A stretch of DNA of 64,000 bases from Cellvibrio mixtus subsp. mixtus J3-8 (GCF_000766945.1 NZ_KN266214.1:100200-164199); one strand, 5' to 3'. Shown: positions 1 to 9,490, numbered from the stretch's first letter. Made by a program: numbers and translations. The notes: generated by a model not told the origin, from the sequence alone.

Positions 1-201
1 GAAAACTCACAAAAGATAGAAGTGCCAACAAGCTAATACACAGAAAGCGCGAATTATATAGACTTGGCGCGCTGAATTCACGGAAAGCCGCGCTATAAGT
101 ACGATTGTTAAGTTAGCGTACAGATTCTGCTGCGCAAAATTCTGCTCCAGGGGCGGTAAAAACTATCGCCAGCACCTTTCAATCACTGATGGATCACCCT
201 T

Positions 202-840
202 ATGTTCACACCCCTGAGCAACCCCATGGCCATGATCAAACCGCTGGTATTAGGCAGTTGCCTGCTAGCGTGCAGCCAACTGGCCCTCGCCCAATCCAAT
301 AACAATGTGCGCCAAACCGGCTGGAGCTGGTCAGGCCATGTAGACCATATCAATATCGACAAACAAGCCGCAGCTGAACAGTGGATTGAAGACACCGCCT
401 TCGCTATCGGCGGTGCCGCAGAATATTATGCGAGCGATAGCGAAAATACCTTGTCGTTAGGCGCGAGTGTTTTGTTCTACCGCGATAACGCCGAATTCTC
501 CCAATATGTCGAAGATTATTGGGGCGATGTGGATTACGAAGAATCCGATGCAAATGCGTTTATGCTGTTTGCGGAATACGGTCCCAAATACCGCTTTGGC
601 CGCGACAATATGACATTCTTCAGCGTGCGCGGTGGCGTGAGCGGCATACTCGGTTCCGAGCGCAGTATTAGCAATTGCAGAAATTGTTATTCTGAAGATA
701 TTGAAATCGACGGTGGTTTATACGGGGTTATCGGTATCGGGCAAACATTGGGTGCAATTGATATCGGCCTGCAGTTCCAGCAATACTTTAGCGGCGACCT
801 CGATAACACATTGCGTTTGAAAATTTCAGGGGCCTTCTAA
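202..840 (+). CDS. secreted outer-membrane beta-barrel-like protein
   Basis: The protein of up to 212 residues has a cleavable signal peptide ending in ALAQ. The rest is rich in Gly, Asn, Asp and aromatic residues in alternating patterns, and the last residue is Phe in a strand-like segment (RLKISGAF), as in outer-membrane barrels. Two Cys lie close together in NCRNC. No family was recognised. The ATG at 202 gives a long n-region; in-frame ATGs at 226 and 232 put the start right before the hydrophobic core and are equally likely. It stands alone, followed by a hairpin. Function unknown; surface location is an inference. Confidence 0.7.
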   Translation: MFTPLSNPMAMIKPLVLGSCLLACSQLALAQSNNNVRQTGWSWSGHVDHINIDKQAAAEQWIEDTAFAIGGAAEYYASDSENTLSLGASVLFYRDNAEFSQYVEDYWGDVDYEESDANAFMLFAEYGPKYRFGRDNMTFFSVRGGVSGILGSERSISNCRNCYSEDIEIDGGLYGVIGIGQTLGAIDIGLQFQQYFSGDLDNTLRLKISGAF

Positions 841-863
841 AAAATTTAGTCGTCTGGATATGC

Positions 864-892
864 ACCTGATGGCACAAAAAATGCCATCAGGT
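864..892 (+). terminator. hairpin, probable terminator
   Basis: An 11-bp perfect stem (ACCTGATGGCA paired with its complement) with an A-rich 7-nt loop lies 24 nt after the stop of the outer-membrane-like gene. The trailing T tract is weak, so termination is likely but not certain. Confidence 0.55.
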
Positions 893-1014
893 CGATTTAT
901 GCGGTTGCTTTGGTTTTTATAAAAAGTTGGTATTAGGGCTCACTTGCGTTTACCCCGTCTTGGTTTACTTTTAATTCGCGATTAATGAATTTCGCGACCG
1001 GAAGGATTGTAAAT

Positions 1015-1713
1015 GTGATTAGTTATAATGATTACCAGAGACTAAGCTTGAACGACCCACTCAACCCCATTCGCCAGTTAATTGCGCAGGCGCAAGTGCA
1101 GGATTCCGCCTCGGGGAAGTTATTGGAATTTGTTGAGTGCCGAAAAACCCGCTTGCACACCGCTATTAAATTACCGGAAGACCAGGCAGCTAAAGGTCTG
1201 GCAGATTTTATTGTGCGCTATATAAAACATGTACCGGATTTTATTGATGCCATTCGCACAATGGCACAAGAGGCCGGTATTTATAGCGAAGTAGAACCAT
1301 TATTAAAAATTGCCAGCGATTATTTTTTATCACCACCATCCATTATCGATCCGCACAGCCAATTGGAAGCGTTGCTGGATGAAGCCTATCTCGCTCATCG
1401 TTTGCTCGAAGAAGTGAATGATCGCTTTATGGCCAAGAGTGGAATTCCCCTCGCGCCCATGGACATGACAGTAGCGAATGTGATCGCACATGAATTAATT
1501 GGCGAGCCCTTTGCGAATGAGTTGGATCAGGCAGTGCTATTTTCTGCGGAATTGTTATTGAACGAACATAAATTTGAAACAGGCAATATCGCCGATTACG
1601 TCAATACGCACAAAAGCCGTGGCTGGGCAGAGGAAATGGAGCGCTGGCCATGTCTGGTTGATGACCTTGTTATCAGTGTGGAATTTGATTCGGAAAGTAT
1701 TACCCGGCATTAA
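1015..1713 (+). CDS. hypothetical cytoplasmic protein
   Basis: A 232-residue, mostly helical soluble protein with no signal peptide or membrane segment. I do not recognise the family. Start choice: the frame has an ATG at 985, but a clear Shine-Dalgarno (GGAAGG at 1000-1005) sits 9 nt before an in-frame GTG at 1015, giving MISYNDYQRL; this start is preferred. The gene is monocistronic and converges on the symporter gene, sharing a bidirectional terminator. Confidence 0.65.
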   Translation: MISYNDYQRLSLNDPLNPIRQLIAQAQVQDSASGKLLEFVECRKTRLHTAIKLPEDQAAKGLADFIVRYIKHVPDFIDAIRTMAQEAGIYSEVEPLLKIASDYFLSPPSIIDPHSQLEALLDEAYLAHRLLEEVNDRFMAKSGIPLAPMDMTVANVIAHELIGEPFANELDQAVLFSAELLLNEHKFETGNIADYVNTHKSRGWAEEMERWPCLVDDLVISVEFDSESITRH

Positions 1714-1735
1714 ATGTATTTAAAATTTTGCACAT

Positions 1736-1773
1736 AAAAAAAGCGAATTGCTGATAGGCAATTCGCTTTTTTT
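1736..1773 (+). terminator. bidirectional rho-independent terminator
   Basis: A perfect 9-bp stem (GCGAATTGC) with a 6-nt loop is flanked by A7 on the left and T7 on the right. It therefore works in both directions, between the convergent genes ending at 1713 and 1792. Confidence 0.9.
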
Positions 1774-1791
1774 ATGTACTACGTTGACACG

Positions 1792-3090
1792 TCAGGCAGG
1801 ATCGTTCTCGGCATTCAGCGTCGGATTATTATAGCGTTCCACATCCAGCATTTTTTCACTTTTTGCCACTATGACTGCAATGACTGCATCGCCCGCGACA
1901 TTAACACCGGTGCGAATCATATCCAGCAATCGATCAACACCAATAATTAACGCAATACCTTCCACCGGCAAACCCACCGATTGCAGCACCATCGTCAAGG
2001 TCACCAAACCAACACCGGGAACACCGGCAGTGCCAATTGAGGCAAGCGTCGCGGTTAAAATCACCATTAAATAACCAGCGATACCAATATCGATATTGTA
2101 TGCCTGCGCAATAAAAACCGTGGCAACACCTTGCATGATGGCAGTGCCATCCATATTCACCGTAGCGCCGAGGGGGACAGAAAAACTGGCAACTTTATTA
2201 TCCACCCCCAAATCATGTTCGACAGTGCGCAAAGTGATAGGAATAGTGGCATTACTCGATGCAGTACTGAATGCAAACAGCATGACTTTTTGCATTTTTT
2301 TGAAAAAGATAACAGGGCTTAAACCCGAGAGAATTTTAATCAGTGCCCCATAAACACCGATACCGTGCAAAAACAAAACGAGTACGACAGTAAAAAAATA
2401 TTTGGCTAAATCGAGAATGACGCCGACACCTAGTGATGAAAATAATTTAGCCAGCAGACAAAAAATCCCATAAGGCGCCAGCTGCATTAACATCATCACC
2501 ATTCTAATAATCACATCGTTGAGATTATTAAAAAACACCACCATATTGCCTGCTGCTTCACCACCGGTACGCGAAATTGCCAGACCAAACAAAATCGAAA
2601 AAATAATGATCTGCAACATATTGGCTTCAACCATGGATTGCAGCGGGTTACTGGGCACAATATCAATCAGGGTATCTTTAATGGAGGGAATTTCCGGCGC
2701 GGTAAAATTACTGGCAGTGGGAATACCTACGTCAGCGCCCGGTTGGATAAACACCGCACACGCAATAGACAAAGCAACTGCAAAGGAAGTGCAACACAAG
2801 TAGAGTCCCAGCGTTTTTCCAGCCATCGGCCCCATACGGCTTTGTCCACCCAGCGCAGCCGCCCCGCACACAAGGGAGACAAATACCAGCGGTACAACAA
2901 GCATCTTGAGCGATGCTATAAAAATTTTTCCGACCGCATCAAACAAGCCGTCAATCACAAACATTTGCAACCATTGGCTTAAACCGCCGATCTGGCTTTG
3001 ATCCTGATTGATGCCCAAAGCTACATTGAAAATTATGCCGACAATTGTCCCCAGCACCATGCCCAGTAAAATTTTATTGGTTAGAGACAT
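1792..3090 (-). CDS. dicarboxylate/amino acid:cation symporter (DAACS/SLC1 family)
   Basis: This 432-residue inner-membrane protein takes up glutamate/aspartate or C4-dicarboxylates with Na+ or H+. Family marks: the re-entrant loop ASSNATIP near residue 276, the cation-binding NMDGT near 310, and VDRLLDMIRTGVNVAGD near 382, in a background of about eight hydrophobic segments. Length matches GltP/GltT. Substrate cannot be told from sequence alone. The start ATG has a GGGGTG element upstream. It lies downstream of the HU gene on the same strand, 73 nt away, with a strong hairpin between them, so it is probably a separate unit. Confidence 0.9.
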   Translation of the reverse strand: MSLTNKILLGMVLGTIVGIIFNVALGINQDQSQIGGLSQWLQMFVIDGLFDAVGKIFIASLKMLVVPLVFVSLVCGAAALGGQSRMGPMAGKTLGLYLCCTSFAVALSIACAVFIQPGADVGIPTASNFTAPEIPSIKDTLIDIVPSNPLQSMVEANMLQIIIFSILFGLAISRTGGEAAGNMVVFFNNLNDVIIRMVMMLMQLAPYGIFCLLAKLFSSLGVGVILDLAKYFFTVVLVLFLHGIGVYGALIKILSGLSPVIFFKKMQKVMLFAFSTASSNATIPITLRTVEHDLGVDNKVASFSVPLGATVNMDGTAIMQGVATVFIAQAYNIDIGIAGYLMVILTATLASIGTAGVPGVGLVTLTMVLQSVGLPVEGIALIIGVDRLLDMIRTGVNVAGDAVIAVIVAKSEKMLDVERYNNPTLNAENDPA

Positions 3091-3131
3091 AGATACACCC
3101 CGGAATTATTGTTAGTTGATAGGCGGGTGAG

Positions 3132-3151
3132 GGCGGCATGGACATGCCGCC
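3132..3151 (-). terminator. GC-rich hairpin after the HU gene
   Basis: A perfect 9-bp inverted repeat (GGCGGCATG) with a 2-nt centre lies 12 nt after the HU stop codon. There is no T tract, so it may act as an mRNA-stabilising hairpin or a factor-dependent terminator. Confidence 0.45.
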
Positions 3152-3163
3152 GGAAGGTACTGG

Positions 3164-3439
3164 TTATTCGTTAACCGAGTCTTTAAGGGCTTTGCCCGCT
3201 TTAAAGGTTACGGTTTTACTGGCAGCGATCTGGATAGTCGCACCGGTTTGCGGATTGCGGCCTTCGCGCGCAGCACGCTCACTCACGTTGAAGGTGCCGA
3301 AGCCCAGCAATGCCACAGATTCACCGCGAGCAAGCGCATTGGTGATCTGCTCAATGAACGCTGAAACGACTAAATCAGCTTTGTTAACTCCCAGATCAGT
3401 GTTATTAGCCAAGGCTACAACGATATCGGTCTTGTGCAT
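3164..3439 (-). CDS. HU-family DNA-binding protein
   Basis: This 91-residue nucleoid protein has the size and fold signature of HU: an N-terminal helical dimerisation part, GFGTF around residue 46, and the DNA-clasping arm with RNPQTG near residues 61-66. It bends and compacts DNA as a dimer. The start is backed by AGGAG 7-8 nt upstream. It is divergent from ubiC. Which HU paralogue it is (alpha, beta or an extra copy) cannot be decided here. Confidence 0.93.
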   Translation of the reverse strand: MHKTDIVVALANNTDLGVNKADLVVSAFIEQITNALARGESVALLGFGTFNVSERAAREGRNPQTGATIQIAASKTVTFKAGKALKDSVNE

Positions 3440-3623
3440 ATTTTCTTCTCCTAGATATTAAATCGCCCGGGGAGTTTACCTGCATTAATGGCATTGGGGC
3501 AGACTTGCAGCGGCATTTTGCACGCTCATATGCATTCAAGCTGATAAACTGCCGGCCGCCCGGCGCGATTGCGATTATTTATCCGCCAAAGATACCTACA
3601 CGCTGACAATTTGCAGGAGATTT

Positions 3624-4199
3624 GTGTTGCTCCAGGTTGTGACTCACTCACGCAAGCCATTGTTATGGCGCCCGATTGATCGCTGGCAACAATTACGGCC
3701 ACCCTCGATATTGCGCGATTGGTTGGCCGATGCAGGCTCATTAACGGCACGCCTGATTACCAAAAGTGAAGGCCGGTTCCAGGTGGAAGTATTGCGCCAG
3801 GTGATTGGTCGCCCCGACTTGAACGAATGCCAGGTGCTGGGCGTTCGCACCGCCGGGCTTGCACTGATCCGCGAGGTGATCCTCAAAGGCAATAATCAAC
3901 CCTGGGTGTTTGCACGCAGCGTGCTGCCATTAACCAGCCTGACCGGCGAGTTGCGTCATCTGCGCAAGCAAACGAATCGCCCGTTGGGCGCATTTTTGTT
4001 TAGTCAGCCACACCTGGTGCGCAGCCCGATTGCGATTGCAGCGATTAATCGCGATCATGCTTATGTCCCTTTTCGGTTGGTGGGATCAGCGATTCTGTGG
4101 GGGCGCAGATCCATCTTTTCCCTGCATGACAAACCCCTGCTGGTAAGCGAAGTATTCCTGCCGGATTTCATCGCCAGCTTACCGAAAACAACGGCATAA
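3624..4199 (+). CDS. ubiC: chorismate lyase (chorismate--pyruvate lyase)
   Basis: Cleaves chorismate to 4-hydroxybenzoate and pyruvate, the first committed step of ubiquinone synthesis, in the cytosol. The 191-residue protein keeps the UbiC pattern: WARSVLP-like WVFARSVLP near residue 92, the G-LG segment after it (RPLGAFLF), and [20 protein letters not shown] at the C-terminus. It begins with GTG, 4 nt after AGGAG (3615-3619); a TTG one codon later has better spacing. ubiA follows after 29-65 nt, so the two form an operon that makes and then prenylates 4-hydroxybenzoate. Confidence 0.93.
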   Translation: MLLQVVTHSRKPLLWRPIDRWQQLRPPSILRDWLADAGSLTARLITKSEGRFQVEVLRQVIGRPDLNECQVLGVRTAGLALIREVILKGNNQPWVFARSVLPLTSLTGELRHLRKQTNRPLGAFLFSQPHLVRSPIAIAAINRDHAYVPFRLVGSAILWGRRSIFSLHDKPLLVSEVFLPDFIASLPKTTA

Positions 4200-4264
4200 T
4201 CCGGCCACCTTCGATATACCGAAAACAGGTGTATACCAATAACAAGGCTACAGGCGCTCTGGCG

Positions 4265-5284
4265 ATGACTACTGTTAACGATAATCCACCCCCTACTCCT
4301 AACGCTCCCGGCGATACCGAAACACCCGCATCCACACCATCTCTGCCGGAAGTAACTAAAAATCATGCGGCGAAAATCCTTAAACAGGCAGGGAAATCGC
4401 ACAAAACGCACACATCCGGTAATTTGCTGTTACAAAAAGCACCCCATTACTGGAAGCTAATGCGCATGGATCGTCCCATCGGTACCTTGCTGCTACTCTG
4501 GCCCACACTCTGGGCGTTATGGATTGCGGCGAAAGGTGTGCCGGGCCTCAAAAATTTGCTGATTTTTGTGTTGGGTGTGATTGTGATGCGTGCTGCTGGT
4601 TGTGTGATTAACGATTTTGCCGACCGCAAAATTGACGGCCAGGTACTACGCACCAAAAATCGCCCGCTGGCTACCGGGGCAGTATCCAGCCGCGAAGCCA
4701 TCGGGCTCTTTATCGCGCTGTGCCTGATTGCTTTTGGCCTGGTATTAATGACTGATCCACTTACCATCAAGCTTTCAGTAGGCGGCTTGATTCTCGCCTT
4801 CAGCTACCCCTTCATGAAACGCCACACACATTTACCCCAGGTGGTGCTCGGTGCCGCATTCGCGTGGGGAATTCCTATGGCATACGCCGCTGAAGCGGGC
4901 GAGCTCGACCGGCACATGTGGTTGATCTATATCGCCGTGGTGTTGTGGACCGTGGCCTATGACACCTTTTATGCGATGGTCGATAGGGACGATGATTTGA
5001 AGATCGGCGTGAAATCCACCGCTGTTTTATTCGGTGAGCAGGATCGGGTTATCACCGGCTTGCTGCAATTTCTAACGCTATGGGCATTGGTACTGGTAGG
5101 GAAGCATTTTGGGTTGGGTACTTTTTATTATCTCGGCCTGGTGGTTGCTGCCGGATTATTTGTTTACCAGCAATGGTTAATCCGGTTCCGCGCGCGCGAA
5201 GCCTGCTTCAAGGCATTTCTCAATAATAATTGGGTGGGAATGGCGGTTTTTATGGGAGTTGCCGTTGATTATGCTATTAAATAA
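4265..5284 (+). CDS. ubiA: 4-hydroxybenzoate octaprenyltransferase
   Basis: Integral membrane prenyltransferase that attaches the polyprenyl chain to 4-hydroxybenzoate. Both Asp-rich Mg-diphosphate motifs are present: NDFADRKID near residue 115 and DRDDDLKIG near 239, among about eight or nine hydrophobic helices. The frame opens at a GTG at 4229, but the ATG at 4265 is the better start. Even so the protein has a roughly 50-residue Pro/Thr/Lys-rich N-terminal tail before the membrane core ([17 protein letters not shown]), longer than the usual family length of about 290 residues. It follows ubiC in an operon. Confidence 0.93.
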   Translation: MTTVNDNPPPTPNAPGDTETPASTPSLPEVTKNHAAKILKQAGKSHKTHTSGNLLLQKAPHYWKLMRMDRPIGTLLLLWPTLWALWIAAKGVPGLKNLLIFVLGVIVMRAAGCVINDFADRKIDGQVLRTKNRPLATGAVSSREAIGLFIALCLIAFGLVLMTDPLTIKLSVGGLILAFSYPFMKRHTHLPQVVLGAAFAWGIPMAYAAEAGELDRHMWLIYIAVVLWTVAYDTFYAMVDRDDDLKIGVKSTAVLFGEQDRVITGLLQFLTLWALVLVGKHFGLGTFYYLGLVVAAGLFVYQQWLIRFRAREACFKAFLNNNWVGMAVFMGVAVDYAIK

Positions 5285-5325
5285 CCAGGCAATTTGAATC
5301 CTGGAACCTGGATAAAATTTTTTGC

Positions 5326-5344
5326 CTGTCATAAATGTGTAACA
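5326..5344 (+). promoter_or_regulatory. Pho box upstream of phoB
   Basis: CTGTCATAAATGTGTAACA matches the two 7-bp direct repeats of the PhoB box: the first repeat is exact (CTGTCAT) and the second has 5 of 7. It lies about 80 nt before phoB, as expected for PhoB-P activation of its own operon under phosphate starvation. Confidence 0.8.
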
Positions 5345-5421
5345 CTGAACTTATTTAATAAGCTGCAACAATAGCTTCATAAACCATGGAGCGCCCCGTA
5401 GTTATTTCAGGCAGAACACCT

Positions 5422-6120
5422 ATGACTGGTCGCAAAATTCTGATCGTTGATGATGAATCCGCTATTCGCGATATGTTGCGCGTGGCACTGGAGATGGCCG
5501 AGTATCAGGTCATGGAAGCAAGTAATGCGCAGGATGCCCACGGACTGATTATCGACGAAAAACCGGATTTGATCCTGCTCGACTGGATGATGCCCGGCAC
5601 CAGCGGTATTGAGCTGGCGCGCCGCTTGAAGCGCGATGAAGTCACCGCCGGAACCCCGATCATTATGCTGACGGCCAAAGGCGAGGAAGATAACAAAATC
5701 CAGGGCCTTGAGGTCGGCGCCGACGATTACATCACCAAACCTTTTTCCCCGCGTGAACTGGTAGCCCGCCTGAAGGCGGTACTGCGCCGCGCCGATCCCC
5801 AAATCAATTCTGCACCTATCACCGTACAAGGCTTGTGCCTTGATCCGGCCAGCCACCGCGTGACAATTAACAATCAATCCGTGGACATGGGCCCCACCGA
5901 ATATCGCCTGCTGGAATTTTTCCTGACCCACCAGGAAAGGGCTTATACTCGCAGCCAACTCCTGGATCACGTCTGGGGCGGCAATGTTTATGTGGAAGAG
6001 CGCACGGTGGATGTCCATATCCGCCGCTTGCGCAAAGCCCTCACCATCGACGGCCACGAAGACCTGATCCAGACCGTACGCGGTACCGGTTATCGTTTTT
6101 CTACCCGTATTGAAGCCTGA
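5422..6120 (+). CDS. phoB: phosphate regulon response regulator PhoB
   Basis: OmpR-family response regulator of 232 residues. The N-terminal receiver has the acidic pocket (VDDE) and the phospho-acceptor Asp54 in LLDWMMPG, then Lys in ITKPFSPRE. The C-terminal winged helix (about 130-232) ends with RTVDVHIRRLRKAL and VRGTGYRF. Phosphorylated by PhoR at low phosphate, it binds Pho boxes and turns on uptake genes. The frame extends to an ATG at 5386, but the ATG at 5422 gives the canonical PhoB N-terminus. A Pho box lies upstream, and phoR follows after 112 nt. Confidence 0.95.
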   Translation: MTGRKILIVDDESAIRDMLRVALEMAEYQVMEASNAQDAHGLIIDEKPDLILLDWMMPGTSGIELARRLKRDEVTAGTPIIMLTAKGEEDNKIQGLEVGADDYITKPFSPRELVARLKAVLRRADPQINSAPITVQGLCLDPASHRVTINNQSVDMGPTEYRLLEFFLTHQERAYTRSQLLDHVWGGNVYVEERTVDVHIRRLRKALTIDGHEDLIQTVRGTGYRFSTRIEA

Positions 6121-6232
6121 TTTAACTGCATATTGAGTATCTAATGACGATGAGCCCCGTGGATGGGTTTACGGCGTGTCTCACCATGTTTATCGTCGCT
6201 GGATACGGATTTAAAACCGAGAGGCTTCCACG

Positions 6233-7519
6233 TTGTTAAAAGGTTTCAGCACCGAACTCCAGCGTATCCTGGTCATCCTTGTTATCTGCAGTGTGATTGG
6301 TTTTTTCAGCGATCACTATTTGCTGTGGATGCTCTTCGGCTGCGCCGTTTACATCATCTGGATGCTCTGGCAAATGCGTCGCCTTAACCAATGGCTGGTG
6401 CGCCAGGAAAGCGAACATCCTCCCGAGGCCAGCGGTATCTGGGGCCAGATCTTCGACAATATCTACCAACTGCAACGCGACCAGCGTCTGGAAAAAGAAA
6501 ACCTTCAGGCGGTGATAAAACGTATCCAGGAAATCAGTTCGGCGCTAAAAGATGGTTTGGTGATTCTGGATGCTCGCGGCCATCTGGATTTCTGGAATCC
6601 GGCGGCGCACCGTATGCTTGCACTTAGCACCAAAGACCAGGGCCAATCGGTCATCAACTTTATTCGCCACCCCAAATTCGTCGCCTACTTTGAAGAAGGC
6701 AATTACGAAGAGCCGCTGGAGCTGCCATCAACACGCTTTCCCTCAAAGCACCTGCAATTCCAGATCACATTGTTCGGCAAGAACGAGCGCCTGATTGTGA
6801 TCCGCGATGTGACCCAGCTGCACAATCTGGAAAAGATGCGCCAGGATTTTATTGCTAACGTTTCCCACGAATTACGCACACCGCTGACAGTGATTAACGG
6901 CTATGTGGAAACCCTCGCCGATAACAATACAACACCCGGTTGGGATAAGCCCTTGCAGCAAATGTCGCAGCAATCCAAGCGCATGTCGTTACTGATTAAC
7001 GATTTGCTGGTTCTCTCCAAACTGGAAACAACTGAAGCAGGGCACAACCACAAGCCGATCAATATCGAACAGCTACTCGCCATCGTTAAGAGTGAAGCGG
7101 ATGTATTGAGCACCGAGAAAAGCCAGCAACTGACGTTGATCTGCAACAACACAACAAAACCGCTCCTGCTGCACGGCAACGAAAAAGAGTTACACAGCGC
7201 TTTTTCCAATCTTGTCACCAACGCTATTAAATACACACCGCCGGAAGGCAAAATCAGCATGCTGCTGTGGCAGGACCAAAAACATTTTTACTTTTCCGTG
7301 AGCGATAACGGGCCAGGCATTGAAGCCCAGCATATCCCGCGCTTGACCGAGCGTTTCTATCGTGTGGATGCCAGCCGCAATAGCAGTACTGGCGGAACCG
7401 GTTTGGGTTTGGCGATCGTAAAACATGTGCTCATGCGTCATGATGCTGAACTGCAAATTACCAGCGAACCCGGTAAGGGCAGTATGTTTATTTGCGTCTT
7501 CCCGCTGCCGCATAAATGA
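6233..7519 (+). CDS. phoR: phosphate regulon sensor histidine kinase PhoR
   Basis: 428-residue inner-membrane kinase. Order: two N-terminal hydrophobic helices (about 10-45) with almost no periplasmic loop, typical of PhoR; a linker; a PAS domain (about 95-190); the HisKA box NVSHELRTPL with His212; and the ATPase domain with N box NLVTNAIKYT, DNGPGI and GGTGLGLAIVKH. It phosphorylates PhoB, sensing phosphate through the Pst-PhoU complex, which is not encoded here. The start is TTG, supported by GAGAGG upstream. It is the second gene of the phoBR operon. Confidence 0.95.
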   Translation: MLKGFSTELQRILVILVICSVIGFFSDHYLLWMLFGCAVYIIWMLWQMRRLNQWLVRQESEHPPEASGIWGQIFDNIYQLQRDQRLEKENLQAVIKRIQEISSALKDGLVILDARGHLDFWNPAAHRMLALSTKDQGQSVINFIRHPKFVAYFEEGNYEEPLELPSTRFPSKHLQFQITLFGKNERLIVIRDVTQLHNLEKMRQDFIANVSHELRTPLTVINGYVETLADNNTTPGWDKPLQQMSQQSKRMSLLINDLLVLSKLETTEAGHNHKPINIEQLLAIVKSEADVLSTEKSQQLTLICNNTTKPLLLHGNEKELHSAFSNLVTNAIKYTPPEGKISMLLWQDQKHFYFSVSDNGPGIEAQHIPRLTERFYRVDASRNSSTGGTGLGLAIVKHVLMRHDAELQITSEPGKGSMFICVFPLPHK

Positions 7520-7819
7520 GCATGACACTTTTCTGGCGTCAAATGACAACCTTGTCACTTTTCTCCCCACTTGTCTGAAAATCGAACGCTGACTGCTATA
7601 GCAAACGGAATTTTCTCCCAAATTCGAACTTCTTTCTAAAACTCTTACCCTGAAAACGGAAAGTCGGACTCGCCAAAACAACGTTGTCATTTTAGACTCG
7701 CTCCACATGCAATGAACCTGACGCCAAGTTCGGTTGACTTGCATGAGTTACATAACAAAGCGAACACCCCAAGGTTCGCCCCGCTATATGACCAATCTAA
7801 ATTACCCAGGAGATTGAGA
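7520..7819. other. intergenic region upstream of the LPMO gene
   Basis: No gene seen. The stretch holds a 14-bp palindrome TGACAACCTTGTCA (7544-7557) and a 10-bp palindrome ACAACGTTGT (7678-7687) that share the half-site TTGTCA. They are possible operators for the LPMO gene. No clear terminator for phoR was found. A good Shine-Dalgarno (AGGAG, 7808-7812) ends the region. Confidence 0.4.
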
Positions 7820-8986
7820 GTGAAAAAGACAATAATGAAATGCGGTGTTTCCGCTGTAGTACTGGGCTCTTTACTGGCTGCTGGCCAGGCATTTGCCCAC
7901 GGATATATTTCTTCTCCAAAAGCGCGCTACATCCAATGTGCTGAGAACGGTATTGAAAACCCGTCTCACCCTGCATGTATCGCTGCCAAGGCAGCTGGTA
8001 ACGGCGGCCTGTATACCCCACAAGAAGTTGCTGTGGGCGGCGTAAAAGACAACCATGAGTTCTTCATTCCCGATGGTCGCCTCTGCTCTGCAAACCGTTC
8101 CAACCTGTTTGGTATGGATCTGGCGCGCACTGATTGGCCTGCTACCGCTGTAACTGCTGGTCCACGCACTTTCACCTGGACTAACACTGCTGCGCACAAA
8201 ACCATGTACTTCCGTTACTACATCACCAAACAAGGTTACAACCACAGCCAACCACTGCGTTGGAGCGATCTGGAATTGATCCATGATTCCGGTAAAGCAG
8301 ACCAGGAAGCCGTTTCCAACCACGTAGTAAACCTGCCAGCACGTACCGGTCGTCACATTGTGTACAGCATTTGGCAACGTGACTGGGAGCGCGACGCAGC
8401 TGAAGGTTTCTATCAGTGTGTGGATGTTGACTTCGGTGGCAGCACTTCTTCTGTAGCTAGCACCAGTTCATCTGTGAAGAGCTCTTCTTCTGTGGCGTCT
8501 TCAGTAGCCTCTTCTGTGGCTTCAAGTGTATCTAATGACACTTGCGCTGGCCTGCCAACCTGGAGCGCAAGCAGTACTTACACTAACCCACAACAAGTGA
8601 AGCACAACAACAAGCGCTACCAGGCTAACTACTGGACCCAAGGCAATGACCCAACCACCAACTCTGGCCAATACAGCTACTGGTTGGATCTGGGTGCGTG
8701 TGCTGGAAGCCCGACCTCTTCTTCAGTTGCGTCAAGCGCTGTAGTGAGTTCATCCAGCAAATCAAGCACTGCTGTTTCCAGCGTAGCGTCTTCAGTATCA
8801 ACTGGTAACTGTACTTCTCCTGCTTACGTAAATGGTTCTACCTACGCGAATGGCGCCAAGGTAACCAACGGTGGTAGCGAGTATCAATGTACTGTTGCCG
8901 GCTGGTGTAGCGTTGGCGGCCCATACGCTCCAGGCACCGGTTGGGCTTGGGCGAATGCGTGGTCTTTGGTTCGCAGCTGTAACTAA
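7820..8986 (+). CDS. chitin-active lytic polysaccharide monooxygenase, AA10-CBM5-CBM73
   Basis: Secreted copper enzyme that oxidatively cleaves crystalline chitin. The true start is the GTG at 7820, 7 nt after AGGAG, giving a 388-residue protein with a 26-residue signal peptide. The mature protein begins with His27 (HGYISS), which with His126 (TAAHKT) forms the copper histidine brace. Order: AA10 domain (27-about 210), Ser/Val linker, CBM5 chitin-binding module (about 235-295), second Ser linker, CBM73 (about 330-388). This architecture matches CjLPMO10A of Cellvibrio japonicus. Export by Sec and the type II system is expected from the family. It is monocistronic with its own terminator. Confidence 0.95.
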   Translation: MKKTIMKCGVSAVVLGSLLAAGQAFAHGYISSPKARYIQCAENGIENPSHPACIAAKAAGNGGLYTPQEVAVGGVKDNHEFFIPDGRLCSANRSNLFGMDLARTDWPATAVTAGPRTFTWTNTAAHKTMYFRYYITKQGYNHSQPLRWSDLELIHDSGKADQEAVSNHVVNLPARTGRHIVYSIWQRDWERDAAEGFYQCVDVDFGGSTSSVASTSSSVKSSSSVASSVASSVASSVSNDTCAGLPTWSASSTYTNPQQVKHNNKRYQANYWTQGNDPTTNSGQYSYWLDLGACAGSPTSSSVASSAVVSSSSKSSTAVSSVASSVSTGNCTSPAYVNGSTYANGAKVTNGGSEYQCTVAGWCSVGGPYAPGTGWAWANAWSLVRSCN

Positions 8987-9036
8987 TACGTAAGGATTTA
9001 CACCGGAATTTCCTGCAAGTTAATCCGGAGTAAAAT

Positions 9037-9071
9037 AAAAAACGGCAATCCCACAAGGATTGCCGTTTTTT
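9037..9071. terminator. bidirectional rho-independent terminator
   Basis: A stem of about 9 GC-containing pairs (CGGCAATCC) with a 5-nt loop is flanked by A6 and T7. It lies between the convergent LPMO and DUF2141 genes and can stop transcription from both. Confidence 0.9.
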
Positions 9072-9073
9072 AT

Positions 9074-9490
9074 TTAGCGCAACTGAATTTCTATTTCAGT
9101 GGCTTTATCCAGTAACACCTTGGCTTCCTCAAAAGAGGGTTGGCCAAAACTGCCACCACTATTGGAAAACCCGTAAGGCTCGGTGGGAATGCCAATAGAA
9201 TTCTTATCGATAAAACCATTGTCATTTTCATCCTGGAATAACTTTACCGCATAGTGACCAGCGGGAAGATCCCCCAGCGAAATGAGGATTGGTCCTTCCA
9301 CCATTTTGATTTTCCGTACTGTAACCCACTGGTTATTACTGTCGTAATGCGCAGCTTGATCGTAAACCGCTACCAGTAAACTGCCATTAACATTTTTTAC
9401 CTTATCTACCTTCAGCGTCAGCTCATGGGCCAGTGACGGCACACCGAACGCAACCAATGCCATACCTGCCAGCGTCATTATCATTTTCAT
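9074..9490 (-). CDS. DUF2141 family secreted protein
   Basis: The 138-residue protein has a signal peptide (cleavage after SLAH or nearby) and the DUF2141 hallmark pattern: DLPAGHYAVKLFQDENDNGFIDKN-type loop near residue 80 and GIPTEPYGFSN near 103. The Asp/Asn-rich DENDNG segment resembles a calcium-binding loop. A periplasmic or surface beta-sandwich is expected. The role of the family is unknown. It converges on the LPMO gene; a functional link is not shown. Confidence 0.85.
   Translation of the reverse strand: MKMIMTLAGMALVAFGVPSLAHELTLKVDKVKNVNGSLLVAVYDQAAHYDSNNQWVTVRKIKMVEGPILISLGDLPAGHYAVKLFQDENDNGFIDKNSIGIPTEPYGFSNSGGSFGQPSFEEAKVLLDKATEIEIQLR

Noticed and set aside
8440..8800. Short repeated units that look like a repeat array
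   Set aside because: They are Ser/Val codon repeats of the LPMO linkers, in frame, not a CRISPR. The same holds for 63550-63720 in the pectate lyase.
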